Positions 7,335-18,543 of a stretch of 64,000 nucleotides of DNA are shown in pieces. A program made the translations under genes and the position numbers. The stretch is from Pedobacter steynii (GTDB lineage Bacteria > Bacteroidota > Bacteroidia > Sphingobacteriales > Sphingobacteriaceae). The first letter of the stretch is position 1, and the number at the start of each line of letters is the position of its first letter. The notes under the pieces are model-generated. The model ran no database searches. It was not told the origin of the DNA and worked only from the letters and a program-made list of their open reading frames with translations. The DNA lies in contig NZ_FNGY01000004.1 in assembly GCF_900103665.1 (NCBI RefSeq), forward strand, positions 124,001 to 188,000. Direction: 5' to 3'.

Positions 7335-8390
7335 ATGGAATATCACCCAAACTTAGGCCGCCGTCGCTTTCTGAGCATCGCGTCCATCACTTTTGCAGCT
7401 GCCGGACTTGGCAATACCAGCATTTTAAAAGCTGCCCGGACAGAAACCAAAGCGACCTTAAACAGAAATGGAATTCAAGCGCTGCCCCGCTTTGACAAGA
7501 TCAAACAGGTAAAAGCAGGTATACTTGATATAGGCTACGCCGAAGTTGGACCTCAGAGCGGTCGTACCGTTATTCTGCTTCATGGCTGGCCATACGACAT
7601 CCATAGTTTTACTGAATCTGCAGCTATATTGGCAACAAAGGGTTTCAGGGTCATTGTACCACACCTGCGTGGCCATGGCAGTACCACATTCCTGTCTTCA
7701 GAAAGCCCCCGCAACGGTCAGCAATCTGCCTTAGCACTGGATGTGATTGCATTGATGGACGCCTTAAAAATCAGTAAAGCCATTATCGGAGGTTTTGACT
7801 GGGGAGCTCGCACGGCCTGTATTGTGGCCGCCCTATGGCCGGAACGTGTTCAAGCGCTGGTATCCGTAAGTGGTTATCTGATTGGCAGCCAAAAGGCCAA
7901 CGAGATGCCGTTATCGCCTAAAGCAGAACAAGCCTGGTGGTACCAGTTCTATTTTGCTACCGAGCGTGGTCGTATGGGTTATGAAGCGAACTGGCATGAT
8001 TTTGCAAAGTTAATCTGGCAAACTGCTTCGCCGAAATGGCAATTTGAAGATGCCATATTTGAACGTTCAGCGGCATCACTCGACCATCCGGACCATGTAG
8101 CAATTGTGATCCATAATTACCGCTGGCGACTAGGCCTTGCGGAAGGAGAACCGCAATACGATGTGCTTGAAAAACAACTGGCCACTGCTCCTGTCATCAA
8201 TGTTCCTGCAATCACGCTTGAAGGAGATGCCAATGCTGCCCCACATCCGAATCCCTCCGCTTATGCGCTAAAGTTCAAAGCCCGGTATAGTCATCGTAAC
8301 CTTAGTGGAGGTATTGGACATAACCTTCCGCAGGAAGCTCCGCAAGCCTTTGCCGATGCCATCATTGAAGTTTCAAACTGGACAAAATAA
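7335..8390 (+). CDS. Tat-exported alpha/beta hydrolase
   Basis: 351 residues. The N-terminus has a twin-arginine signal (GRRRFLSIASITFAAAGLG), so the folded enzyme is exported by Tat to the periplasm. The alpha/beta hydrolase core has the oxyanion motif HGWPYD at about residues 83-88, LRGHGS near 113, and the nucleophile elbow GGFDWGAR with Asp. The C-terminal GGIGHNLPQEAP supplies the catalytic His. An Asp nucleophile with a DWG elbow is typical of epoxide hydrolases and haloalkane dehalogenases, and not of esterases. It is therefore likely to act on epoxides or organohalides; the substrate is unknown. The ohr gene follows 29 bp downstream and is probably co-transcribed. Confidence 0.88.
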   Translation: MEYHPNLGRRRFLSIASITFAAAGLGNTSILKAARTETKATLNRNGIQALPRFDKIKQVKAGILDIGYAEVGPQSGRTVILLHGWPYDIHSFTESAAILATKGFRVIVPHLRGHGSTTFLSSESPRNGQQSALALDVIALMDALKISKAIIGGFDWGARTACIVAALWPERVQALVSVSGYLIGSQKANEMPLSPKAEQAWWYQFYFATERGRMGYEANWHDFAKLIWQTASPKWQFEDAIFERSAASLDHPDHVAIVIHNYRWRLGLAEGEPQYDVLEKQLATAPVINVPAITLEGDANAAPHPNPSAYALKFKARYSHRNLSGGIGHNLPQEAPQAFADAIIEVSNWTK

Positions 8391-8419
8391 TCAAATCAAA
8401 CTCATAAATTTTAAATACA

Positions 8420-8872
8420 ATGGAATCTCAAACAGTAATCACTGCAGCTGGTGCTGCAACAATCAGTAAAGTTTTATACACCGGAAAAGTACTTGTTACC
8501 GGAGGTCGTGAAGGAGCAGCAAAAAGCTCAGATGGCCGTTTGGAAATCAGCCTTTCCAGTCCGGGAACCTCAGGCATAGGTACCAACCCCGAGCAGTTGT
8601 TTGCTGCAGGATGGTCTGCCTGTTTCATCGGGGCAATGAAGCTCAATGCTTCCAGATTACAAATATCACTACCTGTGGAAACCTCGGTGAATGCAGAGGT
8701 AGATCTGGCAAGTGGCGACGAAGGTTATGCCCTTCAGGCAAGGCTAGAGGTCAATCTGCCTGGACTCACAGCAGAACAAGCCAGAACAGTTGTTGAAGCC
8801 GCTCATCAAACCTGCCCCTATTCAAAAGCCACACGTGGAAATATTGGTGTAGCGATCAGTGTTACGATTTAA
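8420..8872 (+). CDS. ohr: organic hydroperoxide resistance protein, Ohr subfamily of OsmC
   Basis: 150 residues, the normal Ohr length. The redox-active cysteines are C68 in AAGWSACFIGAM and C132 in HQTCPYSKATRGN, and the NPEQLFAAG block carries the conserved Glu (E58). Ohr is a cytoplasmic thiol peroxidase that reduces organic (lipid) hydroperoxides, usually recycled by lipoyl proteins. VLYTGKVLVTGGREG near the N-terminus is the usual Ohr opening and distinguishes it from OsmC proper. It lies 29 bp after the Tat hydrolase and is followed by a strong hairpin terminator. No OhrR is adjacent; the MarR gene of this window is 44 kb away. Confidence 0.93.
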   Translation: MESQTVITAAGAATISKVLYTGKVLVTGGREGAAKSSDGRLEISLSSPGTSGIGTNPEQLFAAGWSACFIGAMKLNASRLQISLPVETSVNAEVDLASGDEGYALQARLEVNLPGLTAEQARTVVEAAHQTCPYSKATRGNIGVAISVTI

Positions 8873-8888
8873 TCGCCATTCCGTAAAA

Positions 8889-8929
8889 CAGCAAAGAGAA
8901 CCCCGACCATCGTCGGCTTCTCTTTGCTG
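8889..8929 (+). terminator. hairpin terminator after ohr
   Basis: CAGCAAAGAGAA (8889-8900) pairs perfectly with TTCTCTTTGCTG (8918-8929), and an inner CCGAC/GTCGG stem extends the hairpin. No long T-run follows. Confidence 0.65.
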
Positions 8930-9048
8930 CTCAGACCTGACCTAAACTGCTTATTCAGTCCTGACCCTCGTACGATCAAAATATTTATCAATACATTAGA
9001 TGAAACTAATTTTCAAACCTGACATTGAACTAAACCACCTCATTATTG

Positions 9049-10068
9049 ATGAAGAAAACAGGCTTTAAGATTTCTCATACCATCATCTGGACCAGTTCAA
9101 TCGTCCTCGGACTGCTGTCTTCCGTACCACAACTGGCCTCACGTCAGTTTAACGGCTTAGAAGCGGCTGTTAATGCCGGCATCACTGCGGTCTTTGCGGT
9201 GATGATGTGGTATTTCAATATTTACATGCTTTCAGGCAATGGCGACAAAGCCCGTAAGCAAACTATCTCCTACGGAAAACTCCTCAAATCTTTACTTTTT
9301 GGACTGGTCATCATGTTAGGACTGGCTTATCTGCAGCAGCTTATTCTTTCCCATATTGATTTCGGACCGGTCATGCTCATGGTGGAGGTTCGGGGAATCC
9401 TGATCAACCTTGTGTTTTACATGTTCCTGAACCTGCTTCAGCAGAACTATGAGAACCAGCATGTAAATATGGAACTGGAGCGTACCAGAAATGATAACCT
9501 GGGTGCACAATATGAGTTGCTCAAGCAGCAGGTCAATCCTCATTTTCTATTCAACAGCCTGAATACCTTAAAAGCAATGGTAGAAACCGGGGATCAGCAA
9601 TCCGTGGATTTTATCCTGAAACTTTCCAATTTCTACCGCTATACCCTGGAAAGCCGCAAGCTGGATCTGATCCATGTCAAAGAAGAAATGGAAATCCTTG
9701 AGGCTTACCTCTTTTTACAAAAGGCCAGATTCGACGAAGGCTTTACATTCAATAGCACACTGGACAGCAAAGCATTAGAGACACTCATCCCTCCTTTTAC
9801 TTTACAACTATTGGTAGAAAACTGCCTCAAGCACAATATTGTTTCCCTGCAAAGACCCCTGAAAATCAGGCTATACCAGGAAGGCGAAAAGATCGTAGTA
9901 GAAAACCAGATACAGCTAAAAACCGGTGAGGCAGGTTCGCTCGGCGTAGGCCTGAAAAACATAGAACTCAGGTATAGCCATTTGTTGGACAAACAGGTAG
10001 AGATCATCAACGACAGCATCACATTCCAAATTAAACTCCCCATCATCTATGAACATCATCATCATTGA
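9049..10068 (+). CDS. LytS/YpdA-type sensor histidine kinase
   Basis: 339 residues. Four hydrophobic segments lie in residues 10-130, then a short coiled linker and the His_kinase domain (PF06580 type). The phospho-accepting His is about H165 in QQVNPHFLFNSLN. N-box VENCLKHN and G-box SLGVGLKNIELRY are present. I start at the ATG at 9049, not at the TTG three bases earlier. The C-terminus is four histidines encoded in the 20-bp overlap with the next gene, whose own start reads through the same repeated CATCAT bases. The kinase should phosphorylate the response regulator encoded next. Confidence 0.92.
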   Translation: MKKTGFKISHTIIWTSSIVLGLLSSVPQLASRQFNGLEAAVNAGITAVFAVMMWYFNIYMLSGNGDKARKQTISYGKLLKSLLFGLVIMLGLAYLQQLILSHIDFGPVMLMVEVRGILINLVFYMFLNLLQQNYENQHVNMELERTRNDNLGAQYELLKQQVNPHFLFNSLNTLKAMVETGDQQSVDFILKLSNFYRYTLESRKLDLIHVKEEMEILEAYLFLQKARFDEGFTFNSTLDSKALETLIPPFTLQLLVENCLKHNIVSLQRPLKIRLYQEGEKIVVENQIQLKTGEAGSLGVGLKNIELRYSHLLDKQVEIINDSITFQIKLPIIYEHHHH

Positions 10069-10810
10069 GGATGAGCTAAGAACAGCAAAATCTCTCGAAA
10101 ATATCATCCGGGAAATCAGGCCGGAAGCCAAAATCACCGGCCCCTACCAAAGTATAGAAGCATCGGTTTCGGCGTTATCAGAAGGCATTCAACCCGATTT
10201 GATTTTTATGGACATCCAATTGGCCGATGGTCTCGGCTTTGAAATATTCAAATCTGTAAAAATCACCTGCCCGATAGTATTCTGTACCGCCTTCGACGAA
10301 TATTCACTCGAAGCTTTTAAGGCCAATGGAGTGGATTATGTACTCAAGCCCTTCTCCAAAGAAGACATTGCCGGTTCTTTTAAAAAGGTCGATGAGCTGA
10401 AAAATTTCTTCCAGCAAAAGCAAATTCCGGATTTGGCAGAAATGCTGATCAACATTGTTCAACCTACAGAAAAAACAAGTTTTCTGGTATTCAAGCATCA
10501 GAAATATACCACGGTACAAATTGAACAGATTGCATTTTTTTATATCCGCAACGATTCCACGTCCATCATGTGTTTTGACGGACAGGAGTTTGCACTGAAC
10601 CAGGCCCTGGATCAGGTTGCTGCTGCAGTTTCCTCAAAACAGTTCTTCAGGGTAAACCGCCAGTACCTGGTCAACTTTAAGGCAATCAAGGAAGTGGAGC
10701 ATTATTTTTTACGCAAATTGTATGTTAAGCTGCTGATTGAAACGCCAGACAAGTTGCTCATCAATAAGGAAAAGTCGCAGCTATTTCTCGCCTGGATGGA
10801 AAACCGGTAG
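10049..10810 (+). CDS. LytTR-family response regulator
   Basis: 253 residues. The receiver domain (1-120) has acidic residues E7/D8 (IIIIEDEL), phosphoacceptor D55 in LIFMDIQLADG, T80 and K100 (VLKPF). A LytTR DNA-binding domain (about 150-250; RVNRQYLVNFKAI, LYVKLLIETPDK) follows. It overlaps the kinase gene by 20 bp, implying translational coupling. LytTR proteins bind direct repeats in promoters. The tight DUF1223 gene 18 bp downstream may be part of the same transcript. Confidence 0.93.
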   Translation: MNIIIIEDELRTAKSLENIIREIRPEAKITGPYQSIEASVSALSEGIQPDLIFMDIQLADGLGFEIFKSVKITCPIVFCTAFDEYSLEAFKANGVDYVLKPFSKEDIAGSFKKVDELKNFFQQKQIPDLAEMLINIVQPTEKTSFLVFKHQKYTTVQIEQIAFFYIRNDSTSIMCFDGQEFALNQALDQVAAAVSSKQFFRVNRQYLVNFKAIKEVEHYFLRKLYVKLLIETPDKLLINKEKSQLFLAWMENR

Positions 10811-10828
10811 GTAAAAAAATCAAAAGTT

Positions 10829-11602
10829 ATGAAACCAATCCAGATTTCGATGATAGCTGCGCTGCTTGCGCTCCTATTGTTCAGCGCGATTTTAGCCAGC
10901 AGAAGCATTGCTTCAAAATCATCAATAGAAAGAACCATTAAAGGAGATGGCTTTGCCGTTCTTGAACTGTTTACCTCCGAAGGTTGCTCGAGCTGCCCGC
11001 CGGCAAACGAGCTTTTGGCTAAAGTCCAGAAAGAAGCAGGCAACAGACCGGTATATGTTTTGACCTATCATGTTGATTACTGGGACCGTTTAGGATGGAA
11101 AGATACCTTCAGCAATGCTGATTATTCGAAACGCCAGTATCAGTATGCCAGCAAACTCAACGCCCAGGTTTATACCCCGCAACTGGTGGTTAATGGCAAA
11201 ACTGAATTTGTAGGTTCCAACGAATCCGCAACAGACTATGCGATCAACAGCGCCTTAAAAGGCAGTCCAAAGTCCTCCGTAAACCTACATGGAAGTCTGC
11301 AATCCGGTAAAATGGCAATAGACTATCAGGTAACAGGAGATACTGACAACGATGAACTCGTGATTGCAGTAGTACAAAAAAACGCGATCAGCAGGGTAAA
11401 GCGTGGAGAAAACGAGGGACGAACATTAGCGCATGCGCAGATCGTCAGACAGCTTTATTCATTTGATTTGGAAAGCGCTAAAAAGGGCCAGGTCAACATT
11501 TCGCTTTCCAAAGATTTCAATACCGATGGATGGGAACTGATCGGCTTCCTTCAGAATCCCAAAACAAGGGCTATCAATGCTGCGACCAAAGTTATCTTTT
11601 AA
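10829..11602 (+). CDS. DUF1223 thioredoxin-fold secreted protein
   Basis: 257 residues with one N-terminal hydrophobic signal/anchor (residues 5-25). GFAVLELFTSEGCSSCPPAN carries a C53-x-x-C56 redox-like motif, and YHVDYWDRLGWKDTFS and VYTPQLVVNG are the other hallmarks of DUF1223. The family has a thioredoxin-like fold and no proven function; a thiol-redox role outside the cytoplasm is an inference from the CxxC. It follows a LytTR two-component pair at 18 bp, so it may be a target or partner of that system. A strong bidirectional terminator separates it from katG. Confidence 0.88.
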   Translation: MKPIQISMIAALLALLLFSAILASRSIASKSSIERTIKGDGFAVLELFTSEGCSSCPPANELLAKVQKEAGNRPVYVLTYHVDYWDRLGWKDTFSNADYSKRQYQYASKLNAQVYTPQLVVNGKTEFVGSNESATDYAINSALKGSPKSSVNLHGSLQSGKMAIDYQVTGDTDNDELVIAVVQKNAISRVKRGENEGRTLAHAQIVRQLYSFDLESAKKGQVNISLSKDFNTDGWELIGFLQNPKTRAINAATKVIF

Positions 11603-11640
11603 GAATTGACACATTATTCTCTATCCATTTGTATAAAAAA

Positions 11641-11666
11641 TGCCCCGTTCAGCGATGAACGGGGCA
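11641..11666. terminator. bidirectional terminator between DUF1223 gene and katG
   Basis: TGCCCCGTTCA / TGAACGGGGCA, an 11-bp perfect stem with a GCGA tetraloop. An A-run precedes it, giving a T-run on the minus strand, and it lies between convergent stops. Confidence 0.85.
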
Positions 11667-11694
11667 TAAATAAAGATACCTTTTATGATATAGA

Positions 11695-13971
<2,277 letters not shown>

Positions 13972-14017
13972 TTAATTTATATAATGATTTTTATTTAGGT
14001 GTCGCTAATTGTCAGGC

Positions 14018-14033
14018 ATTATAAATTTATGAT
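14018..14033. promoter_or_regulatory. PerR/Fur-like palindrome upstream of katG
   Basis: ATTATAAATTTATGAT, a 16-bp palindrome with a single mismatched pair, 50-65 bp upstream of the katG start. It resembles the A/T-rich PerR box (TTATAATnATTATAA), an expected regulator of katG in Bacteroidota. The composition is low-complexity, so chance is possible. Confidence 0.35.
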
Positions 14034-14090
14034 ATTGAATCCAATAATTACTATCGAATATATCTATATGAAATAGTTAAAAGCTATTTC

Positions 14091-14861
14091 TTACTTAATC
14101 TCTATCCAAACTGGTCCGTGGTCACTCGTCTTTTCCCATCCCCTCACTTCCCGGTTTACTCCTGCTCCGATCAACCGTTTATCAATCTGAGGGCTCAAAA
14201 GAAAGTGATCGATGCGCAGTCCGGCATCACGGCCATAGGCGTTACGGAAGTAATCCCAAAAAGTATAAATGGTCTCTTCCGGGTATAGTTTCCGGATCGC
14301 GTCTGTCCATCCCTGATCTACAAGGGTTTTGAAAGCCTCACGTACTTCTTCCCTGAACAATGCATCGTTTATCCAGCGTTCCGGTTTATACACATCTTTT
14401 TCTGTAGGGATCACATTAAAATCGCCGGTAAGGATGGCCGGAACACCCTTATCCAACAGCTGTCTAGCATGCGCCGAGAAGCGTTTGAGCCAACCCAGTT
14501 TGTAATCGAATTTCGGACCAGGATAAGGATTGCCATTGGGCAGATAAAGGCAGCCGATTACGATATCATTGACGATCGCTTCTATATACCTGCTTTGCAG
14601 ATCTTCCGGATCACCGGGCAACACACGGTGAACTTCTTTTAGCTCCGCCCCTGCAGAAAGGATAGCAACCCCATTCCAGCTTTTCTGTCCATGCCAGATC
14701 GCCTGATAACCGGCCTCATTAATTTCGGCCAGCGGAAACTTTTCCTGTGGCGCTTTCAGCTCCTGTAAGCATACTACATCTGGTTTTGCTTCCTTTAACC
14801 AGCGGAGCAGTACCGGCAAACGGCCATTTACCCCGTTTACATTATATGTCGCTATTTTCAT
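14091..14861 (-). CDS. xth: exodeoxyribonuclease III / AP endonuclease
   Basis: 256 residues, usual length. Motifs of the Mg-dependent EEP nuclease family are intact: N7 and N9 in ATYNVNG, E34 in CLQELK, Y106 in LYLPNG, D147 and N149 in TGDFNV, D218/H219 (RIDHF), and the base pair D247-H248 in SDHGPVW. It cleaves 5' of abasic sites and degrades 3' ends in base-excision repair, in the cytoplasm. It lies between katG and a DNA alkylation repair gene on the same strand, forming a small group of oxidative and DNA-damage genes. Confidence 0.95.
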   Translation of the reverse strand: MKIATYNVNGVNGRLPVLLRWLKEAKPDVVCLQELKAPQEKFPLAEINEAGYQAIWHGQKSWNGVAILSAGAELKEVHRVLPGDPEDLQSRYIEAIVNDIVIGCLYLPNGNPYPGPKFDYKLGWLKRFSAHARQLLDKGVPAILTGDFNVIPTEKDVYKPERWINDALFREEVREAFKTLVDQGWTDAIRKLYPEETIYTFWDYFRNAYGRDAGLRIDHFLLSPQIDKRLIGAGVNREVRGWEKTSDHGPVWIEIK

Positions 14862-14896
14862 TGGAATATAATTTGATTTTTATCGGTTATGAAGCT

Positions 14897-14941
14897 ATCA
14901 TAAGCTTATTCATTGCTTTTTGTAAGCGGTATGCTTATGAT
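14897..14941 (-). terminator. inverted repeat between the alkylation repair gene and xth
   Basis: ATCATAAGC (14897-14905) and GCTTATGAT (14933-14941) form a 9-bp stem with a 27-nt loop. Position suggests a weak terminator for the upstream gene; no good T-run follows. Confidence 0.35.
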
Positions 14942-14967
14942 GGTTTCATCAGAATGTATTTTTAATT

Positions 14968-15633
14968 TTATCCCTGCCTGCTTACCATTTCGTTAATCCA
15001 TATCGGTGCAAATGGTGAAGTACATCCCTTAGACACCGGATAATCACGATAAATACCTAATTTTTCTCCTATCGCCAGTGCCCTGTCCCGATGTTCCGGA
15101 AAGCAGATTCCAATTTGTGCCAGTGTGGTATTCATTGTCCATTGGACTTCAGGAGCTGCACCTGACATTTCAGATTCAATCCGATCCAGCAGTGCGGTAA
15201 GGTCTAAACCTTCAGGACTTCGGGCTACCCTTCCGGCGGTCAGGCTCCAGGCTGAACGTCCAGTCATGATGCCCTCAGATATCATCCACTTCTGACGGAG
15301 CGCTTCTTTATCCGGGTACTCCTTTACCACATAGGAATTGAGCCAATCCGCCAACTGGTAAAATTTTGCAACGCTGACCATCTCTTCCAATTCCATAGCA
15401 CTGAGCTTTTTCGGGACCACAATTAATGTAGCTAATAGTCTTGCCTCCAGATTCCCGGTTTTCCATAAGTCTTTCGCTAACTCATGGTCGGTCTTTATCT
15501 TTTTTGCGATGGTCCGGAGATCTCCCATTTTTACACCAAACTGGTCATCACCGGAACCGTACTTTAGATTACGCGTACTTACGGACTCGTTGCCAAGGCC
15601 TTTTAGTTTTGTAAGAATTTCTTTAACCGTCAT
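14968..15633 (-). CDS. DNA alkylation repair family protein (HEAT-like repeats)
   Basis: 221 residues that match the DNA alkylation repair family PF08713: STRNLKYGSGDDQFGVKMGDLR at the start, an all-helical middle (ARLLATLIVV, LADWLNSYVVKEY, WSLTAGRV), and the PAPFAPIWI-like C-terminus (SPFAPIWINEMV). Relatives such as AlkD are base-flipping-free glycosylases built from HEAT-like repeats that remove bulky cationic adducts. Others in the family are of unknown activity, so glycosylase action here is inferred. Transcribed towards xth, with a weak hairpin between. Confidence 0.85.
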   Translation of the reverse strand: MTVKEILTKLKGLGNESVSTRNLKYGSGDDQFGVKMGDLRTIAKKIKTDHELAKDLWKTGNLEARLLATLIVVPKKLSAMELEEMVSVAKFYQLADWLNSYVVKEYPDKEALRQKWMISEGIMTGRSAWSLTAGRVARSPEGLDLTALLDRIESEMSGAAPEVQWTMNTTLAQIGICFPEHRDRALAIGEKLGIYRDYPVSKGCTSPFAPIWINEMVSRQG

Positions 15634-15712
15634 ACTTTTCTGCCTAATAAGAAGATCGTTTTCATGCTTACTGTAAATATAAGTATTTCAACCTTCAGAC
15701 CGATCAAACACT

Positions 15713-16165
15713 TTACAGGATAATATTCCTTTTAAAAGCACATCCCAGTTCCATAATAGAATCTGTTTTAGCAATACCCGAGATATTGTCGATTTTTTCA
15801 TAAAGGATCTGCCTCATGTGTTCATGATTTTTGGCAATAATTTTTAGATATAAGGTATATCCGCCACTGATATAATAACACTCGGTCACCTCCGGAATTT
15901 TCTTTAGCTCTTCAATGATCCGGTTGGAGTCATGGTCTTTTTCGAGGGTGATCCCGGTAAAGGCGCCCCAGTCGTAACCAATCTTTTTTTCATCCAACAC
16001 CGGTTTGATGCCTGTTAATATCCCTTGTTCGGTTAACCTGGATATCCGCTGATGAACCATCGTATTGGAAATGCCCAATGTAGCAGCAATCGCCGAATAG
16101 GCCATTCGTCCGTCTATTTCCAGCTGTTTTAATATTTGAATGTCAAATTCATCAATGTGGTCCAT
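15713..16165 (-). CDS. Lrp/AsnC-family transcriptional regulator
   Basis: 150 residues: an AsnC-type helix-turn-helix (about 5-55, ILKQLEIDGRMAYSAIAATLGISNTMVHQRISRL) and a RAM ligand-binding domain (70-150). It is divergent from rocD with 141 bp between, where a perfect 8-bp-arm palindrome overlaps the rocD promoter. In other bacteria Lrp/AsnC regulators next to rocD or arginase respond to arginine or ornithine; the same is inferred here. Confidence 0.92.
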   Translation of the reverse strand: MDHIDEFDIQILKQLEIDGRMAYSAIAATLGISNTMVHQRISRLTEQGILTGIKPVLDEKKIGYDWGAFTGITLEKDHDSNRIIEELKKIPEVTECYYISGGYTLYLKIIAKNHEHMRQILYEKIDNISGIAKTDSIMELGCAFKRNIIL

Positions 16166-16265
16166 ACCTGTATTTAATTATTTATTCTGCTAAACCGGTT
16201 CATCAGTGTTAAATGCACTTTTAAAACCCATAATAAAGTCAAATTAACTCTATATAGAACACAAA

Positions 16266-16282
16266 ATAATAAATTTTATTAT
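16266..16282. promoter_or_regulatory. candidate Lrp/AsnC operator
   Basis: ATAATAAA-T-TTTATTAT: a perfect palindrome with 8-bp arms and one central base. It lies in the intergenic region between the Lrp gene and rocD and overlaps the first bases of the rocD -7 element. Confidence 0.5.
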
Positions 16283-16287
16283 CTTTG
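16280..16287 (+). promoter_or_regulatory. rocD promoter -7 element
   Basis: TATCTTTG, an exact match to the Bacteroidota TAnnTTTG element, 20 bases before the rocD ATG. There is no TTTG at the -33 position, which would fit a regulator-dependent promoter. Confidence 0.6.
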
Positions 16288-16306
16288 CCCTAATAAACAG
16301 TCAATT

Positions 16307-17566
16307 ATGAATATTTCAACAAAAATAAGTAAAAGCGAGGAGCTAATAGAAAAAGAAGAACGATATGGTGCACATAATTATCACCCGCTACCTGTCGTAC
16401 TGAAAAAAGGAAAAGGCGTCTTCGTTTGGGATGTTGAAGAAATGAGGTATTATGACTTTCTTTCTGCCTATTCAGCGGTGAACCAGGGACACGGTCACCC
16501 GAGGATTATTAAAGCGCTAAAAGATCAGGCAGAAGAACTCACCCTGAGCTCCAGGGCATTTTATAATGACAAACTTGGTGATTTTGAAGAATTTGTCTGT
16601 AACCTCTTTGGTTATGACAAATCCCTGATTATGAATTCAGGCGTGGAAGCGGTGGAAACAGCCATGAAACTTTGTAGAAAATGGGCCTATCAAATCAAAG
16701 GCATCAGCCCTGATCAGGCTAAAATCGTCTTTGCCGAAGGAAATTTCCACGGCAGAACCATTTCTGTAATCTCTGCGTCCAATGATGAAAGTGCAAGGAA
16801 AGACTTTGGTCCCTTTGTAGGTGGAATCACCCATGTTCCCTATAACGATGCAGATGCTTTTGAAGCACTTTTAAAAACAGATAAAAATATAGCAGGCTTC
16901 ATCGTGGAACCCATTCAGGGTGAGGCTGGTGTAGTTGTACCAGACGCGGATTACCTGGCGCGTATTAAAGCGCTTTGTCAGGCTTACAATGTGTTATTCA
17001 TTGCAGATGAAATTCAAACCGGAATTGCCCGTACAGGCAGCATGTTGGCTTCCTACGAAGTCGATTCGGAAGAGAAAAGCAACCAACCTGACATTCTGAT
17101 CTTAGGAAAAGCAATTTCTGGTGGCGTATTGCCCGTTTCAGCAGTACTCGCCAATGACGAGATCATGCTGACCATTAAACCGGGAGAACATGGTTCAACC
17201 TATGGAGGAAATCCTTTGGCCTGTGCCGTGGCGAGAGAAGCGATACAAGTCGTTATTGATGAGAATCTGGCCGAAAATGCACAGAAACTCGGGAAAATAT
17301 TCAGGGCAGGACTAGAAAAAATTGCTACAAAAACGGACCTGATCCAATCGGTCAGAGGTAAAGGATTACTGAATGCAATTGTGATCAATTGTCCGGAAGA
17401 ATCTGATATGGCCTGGGACATCTGCATGAAATTTAAAGAGAATGGTTTGCTTGCTAAGCCTACTCACGGAAATAAGATCCGCTTCGCTCCCCCATTGGTG
17501 ATTACTGAAGCACAAATTATCGAAAGTCTGGACATTATCGAGCGGTCACTGTTAAGCGTTGCTTAA
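16307..17566 (+). CDS. rocD: ornithine--oxo-acid transaminase
   Basis: 419 residues, a class-III PLP aminotransferase with the [13 protein letters not shown] and [15 protein letters not shown] signatures of ornithine aminotransferase. PLP contacts: E235-adjacent D234 (IADEIQTG) and the Schiff-base lysine K268 ([11 protein letters not shown]). [14 protein letters not shown] and [12 protein letters not shown] are all present. It converts ornithine and 2-oxoglutarate to glutamate semialdehyde and glutamate in the cytoplasm. The arginase gene follows 6 bp later, so the pair forms an arginine degradation operon under the divergent Lrp regulator. Confidence 0.96.
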   Translation: MNISTKISKSEELIEKEERYGAHNYHPLPVVLKKGKGVFVWDVEEMRYYDFLSAYSAVNQGHGHPRIIKALKDQAEELTLSSRAFYNDKLGDFEEFVCNLFGYDKSLIMNSGVEAVETAMKLCRKWAYQIKGISPDQAKIVFAEGNFHGRTISVISASNDESARKDFGPFVGGITHVPYNDADAFEALLKTDKNIAGFIVEPIQGEAGVVVPDADYLARIKALCQAYNVLFIADEIQTGIARTGSMLASYEVDSEEKSNQPDILILGKAISGGVLPVSAVLANDEIMLTIKPGEHGSTYGGNPLACAVAREAIQVVIDENLAENAQKLGKIFRAGLEKIATKTDLIQSVRGKGLLNAIVINCPEESDMAWDICMKFKENGLLAKPTHGNKIRFAPPLVITEAQIIESLDIIERSLLSVA

Positions 17567-17572
17567 TACTTT

Positions 17573-18532
17573 ATGAAAAGAACGATAAATCTGGTAAAAA
17601 ACAGATCTGATATCGGTGCCGGAACCCGGGGATCTGATATGGGAATAGATGCCATAGAAATTGCTGCAATTAACAAGGGCAGCGAGTACTTTAACAATTT
17701 CCGTACGCTGGATGTCGAGACGCATAACGAAACGATCTATAATAAAGACAGAAATACTTTTGCCATAAGAATCGAACATGTGCTGCAGCAATGTACACGG
17801 CTGGCCAATGCGGTGGAATATAGTTTGTCAGCAAACCACTTTCCACTTGTATTTTCAGGGGACCATTCCTCGGCGCTGGGCACAATTAGTGGCATAAAAA
17901 CCGCATACCCGGATAAGATGCTCGGTGTGATTTGGATAGATGCCCATGCAGACCTGCATTCGCCCTATACCTCTCCCTCCGGAAATATACATGGCATGCC
18001 TTTAGCTGCAGCCCTGGCCAACGATAATCTGAATTGTCAGCAGAACCAAATTGCGGGAGACACAGTAGGGTTCTGGAATAATTTGAAAACCATCGGCACT
18101 CCTCAACCTAAACTGAAACCCGAACACCTGATCTATTTTGGTGTCCGTGATACGGAAGAACAGGAAGACCAACTCATTCAAAGTTTAGGGATCAAAAATT
18201 ATAAAGTAGAAGAAGTACGTTTCAGAGGCCTGGAACTATGTGTAAAAGAGGCATTAGAAAAACTGGGCGACTGTGAGATGATTTACATTTCCTTTGATGT
18301 CGACAGTATGGACTGTGATCTGATTTCACTAGGTACGGGTACCCCGGTTTCCAAAGGATTTGATCCGCAAGAGGTCATTGCCATTATTCAAGCCATCATT
18401 TCTTCAGGAAAGGTCTTGTGTCTTGAAATTGTGGAGGTGAACCCATTGCTGGACAACAAAGGAAACAAAATGGCTGAAACTGCTTTCGAAATACTGGAAC
18501 AAGTTACAGCATCCATCAGCGCCAGTCTTTAA
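17573..18532 (+). CDS. rocF: arginase
   Basis: 319 residues of the ureohydrolase family. The dinuclear manganese ligands are visible: H98 in SGDHSS, D123, H125 and D127 in WIDAHADLH, and D242/D244 in SFDVDSMD. NIHGMPLAAAL is the substrate-loop block of arginases. It hydrolyses arginine to ornithine and urea in the cytoplasm, and ornithine is passed to RocD, encoded 6 bp upstream. Formiminoglutamase or agmatinase would be alternatives, but the HGMPLA motif and rocD partner favour arginase. No urease gene is seen here. Confidence 0.92.
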   Translation: MKRTINLVKNRSDIGAGTRGSDMGIDAIEIAAINKGSEYFNNFRTLDVETHNETIYNKDRNTFAIRIEHVLQQCTRLANAVEYSLSANHFPLVFSGDHSSALGTISGIKTAYPDKMLGVIWIDAHADLHSPYTSPSGNIHGMPLAAALANDNLNCQQNQIAGDTVGFWNNLKTIGTPQPKLKPEHLIYFGVRDTEEQEDQLIQSLGIKNYKVEEVRFRGLELCVKEALEKLGDCEMIYISFDVDSMDCDLISLGTGTPVSKGFDPQEVIAIIQAIISSGKVLCLEIVEVNPLLDNKGNKMAETAFEILEQVTASISASL

Positions 18533-18543
18533 AACGATAAAAA

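Noticed and set aside
6927..7336. Two minus-strand frames (69 and 66 codons) in the AraC/hydrolase spacer
   Set aside because: They are antisense to a more plausible signal-peptide ORF and to the hydrolase promoter region, with no recognisable features.
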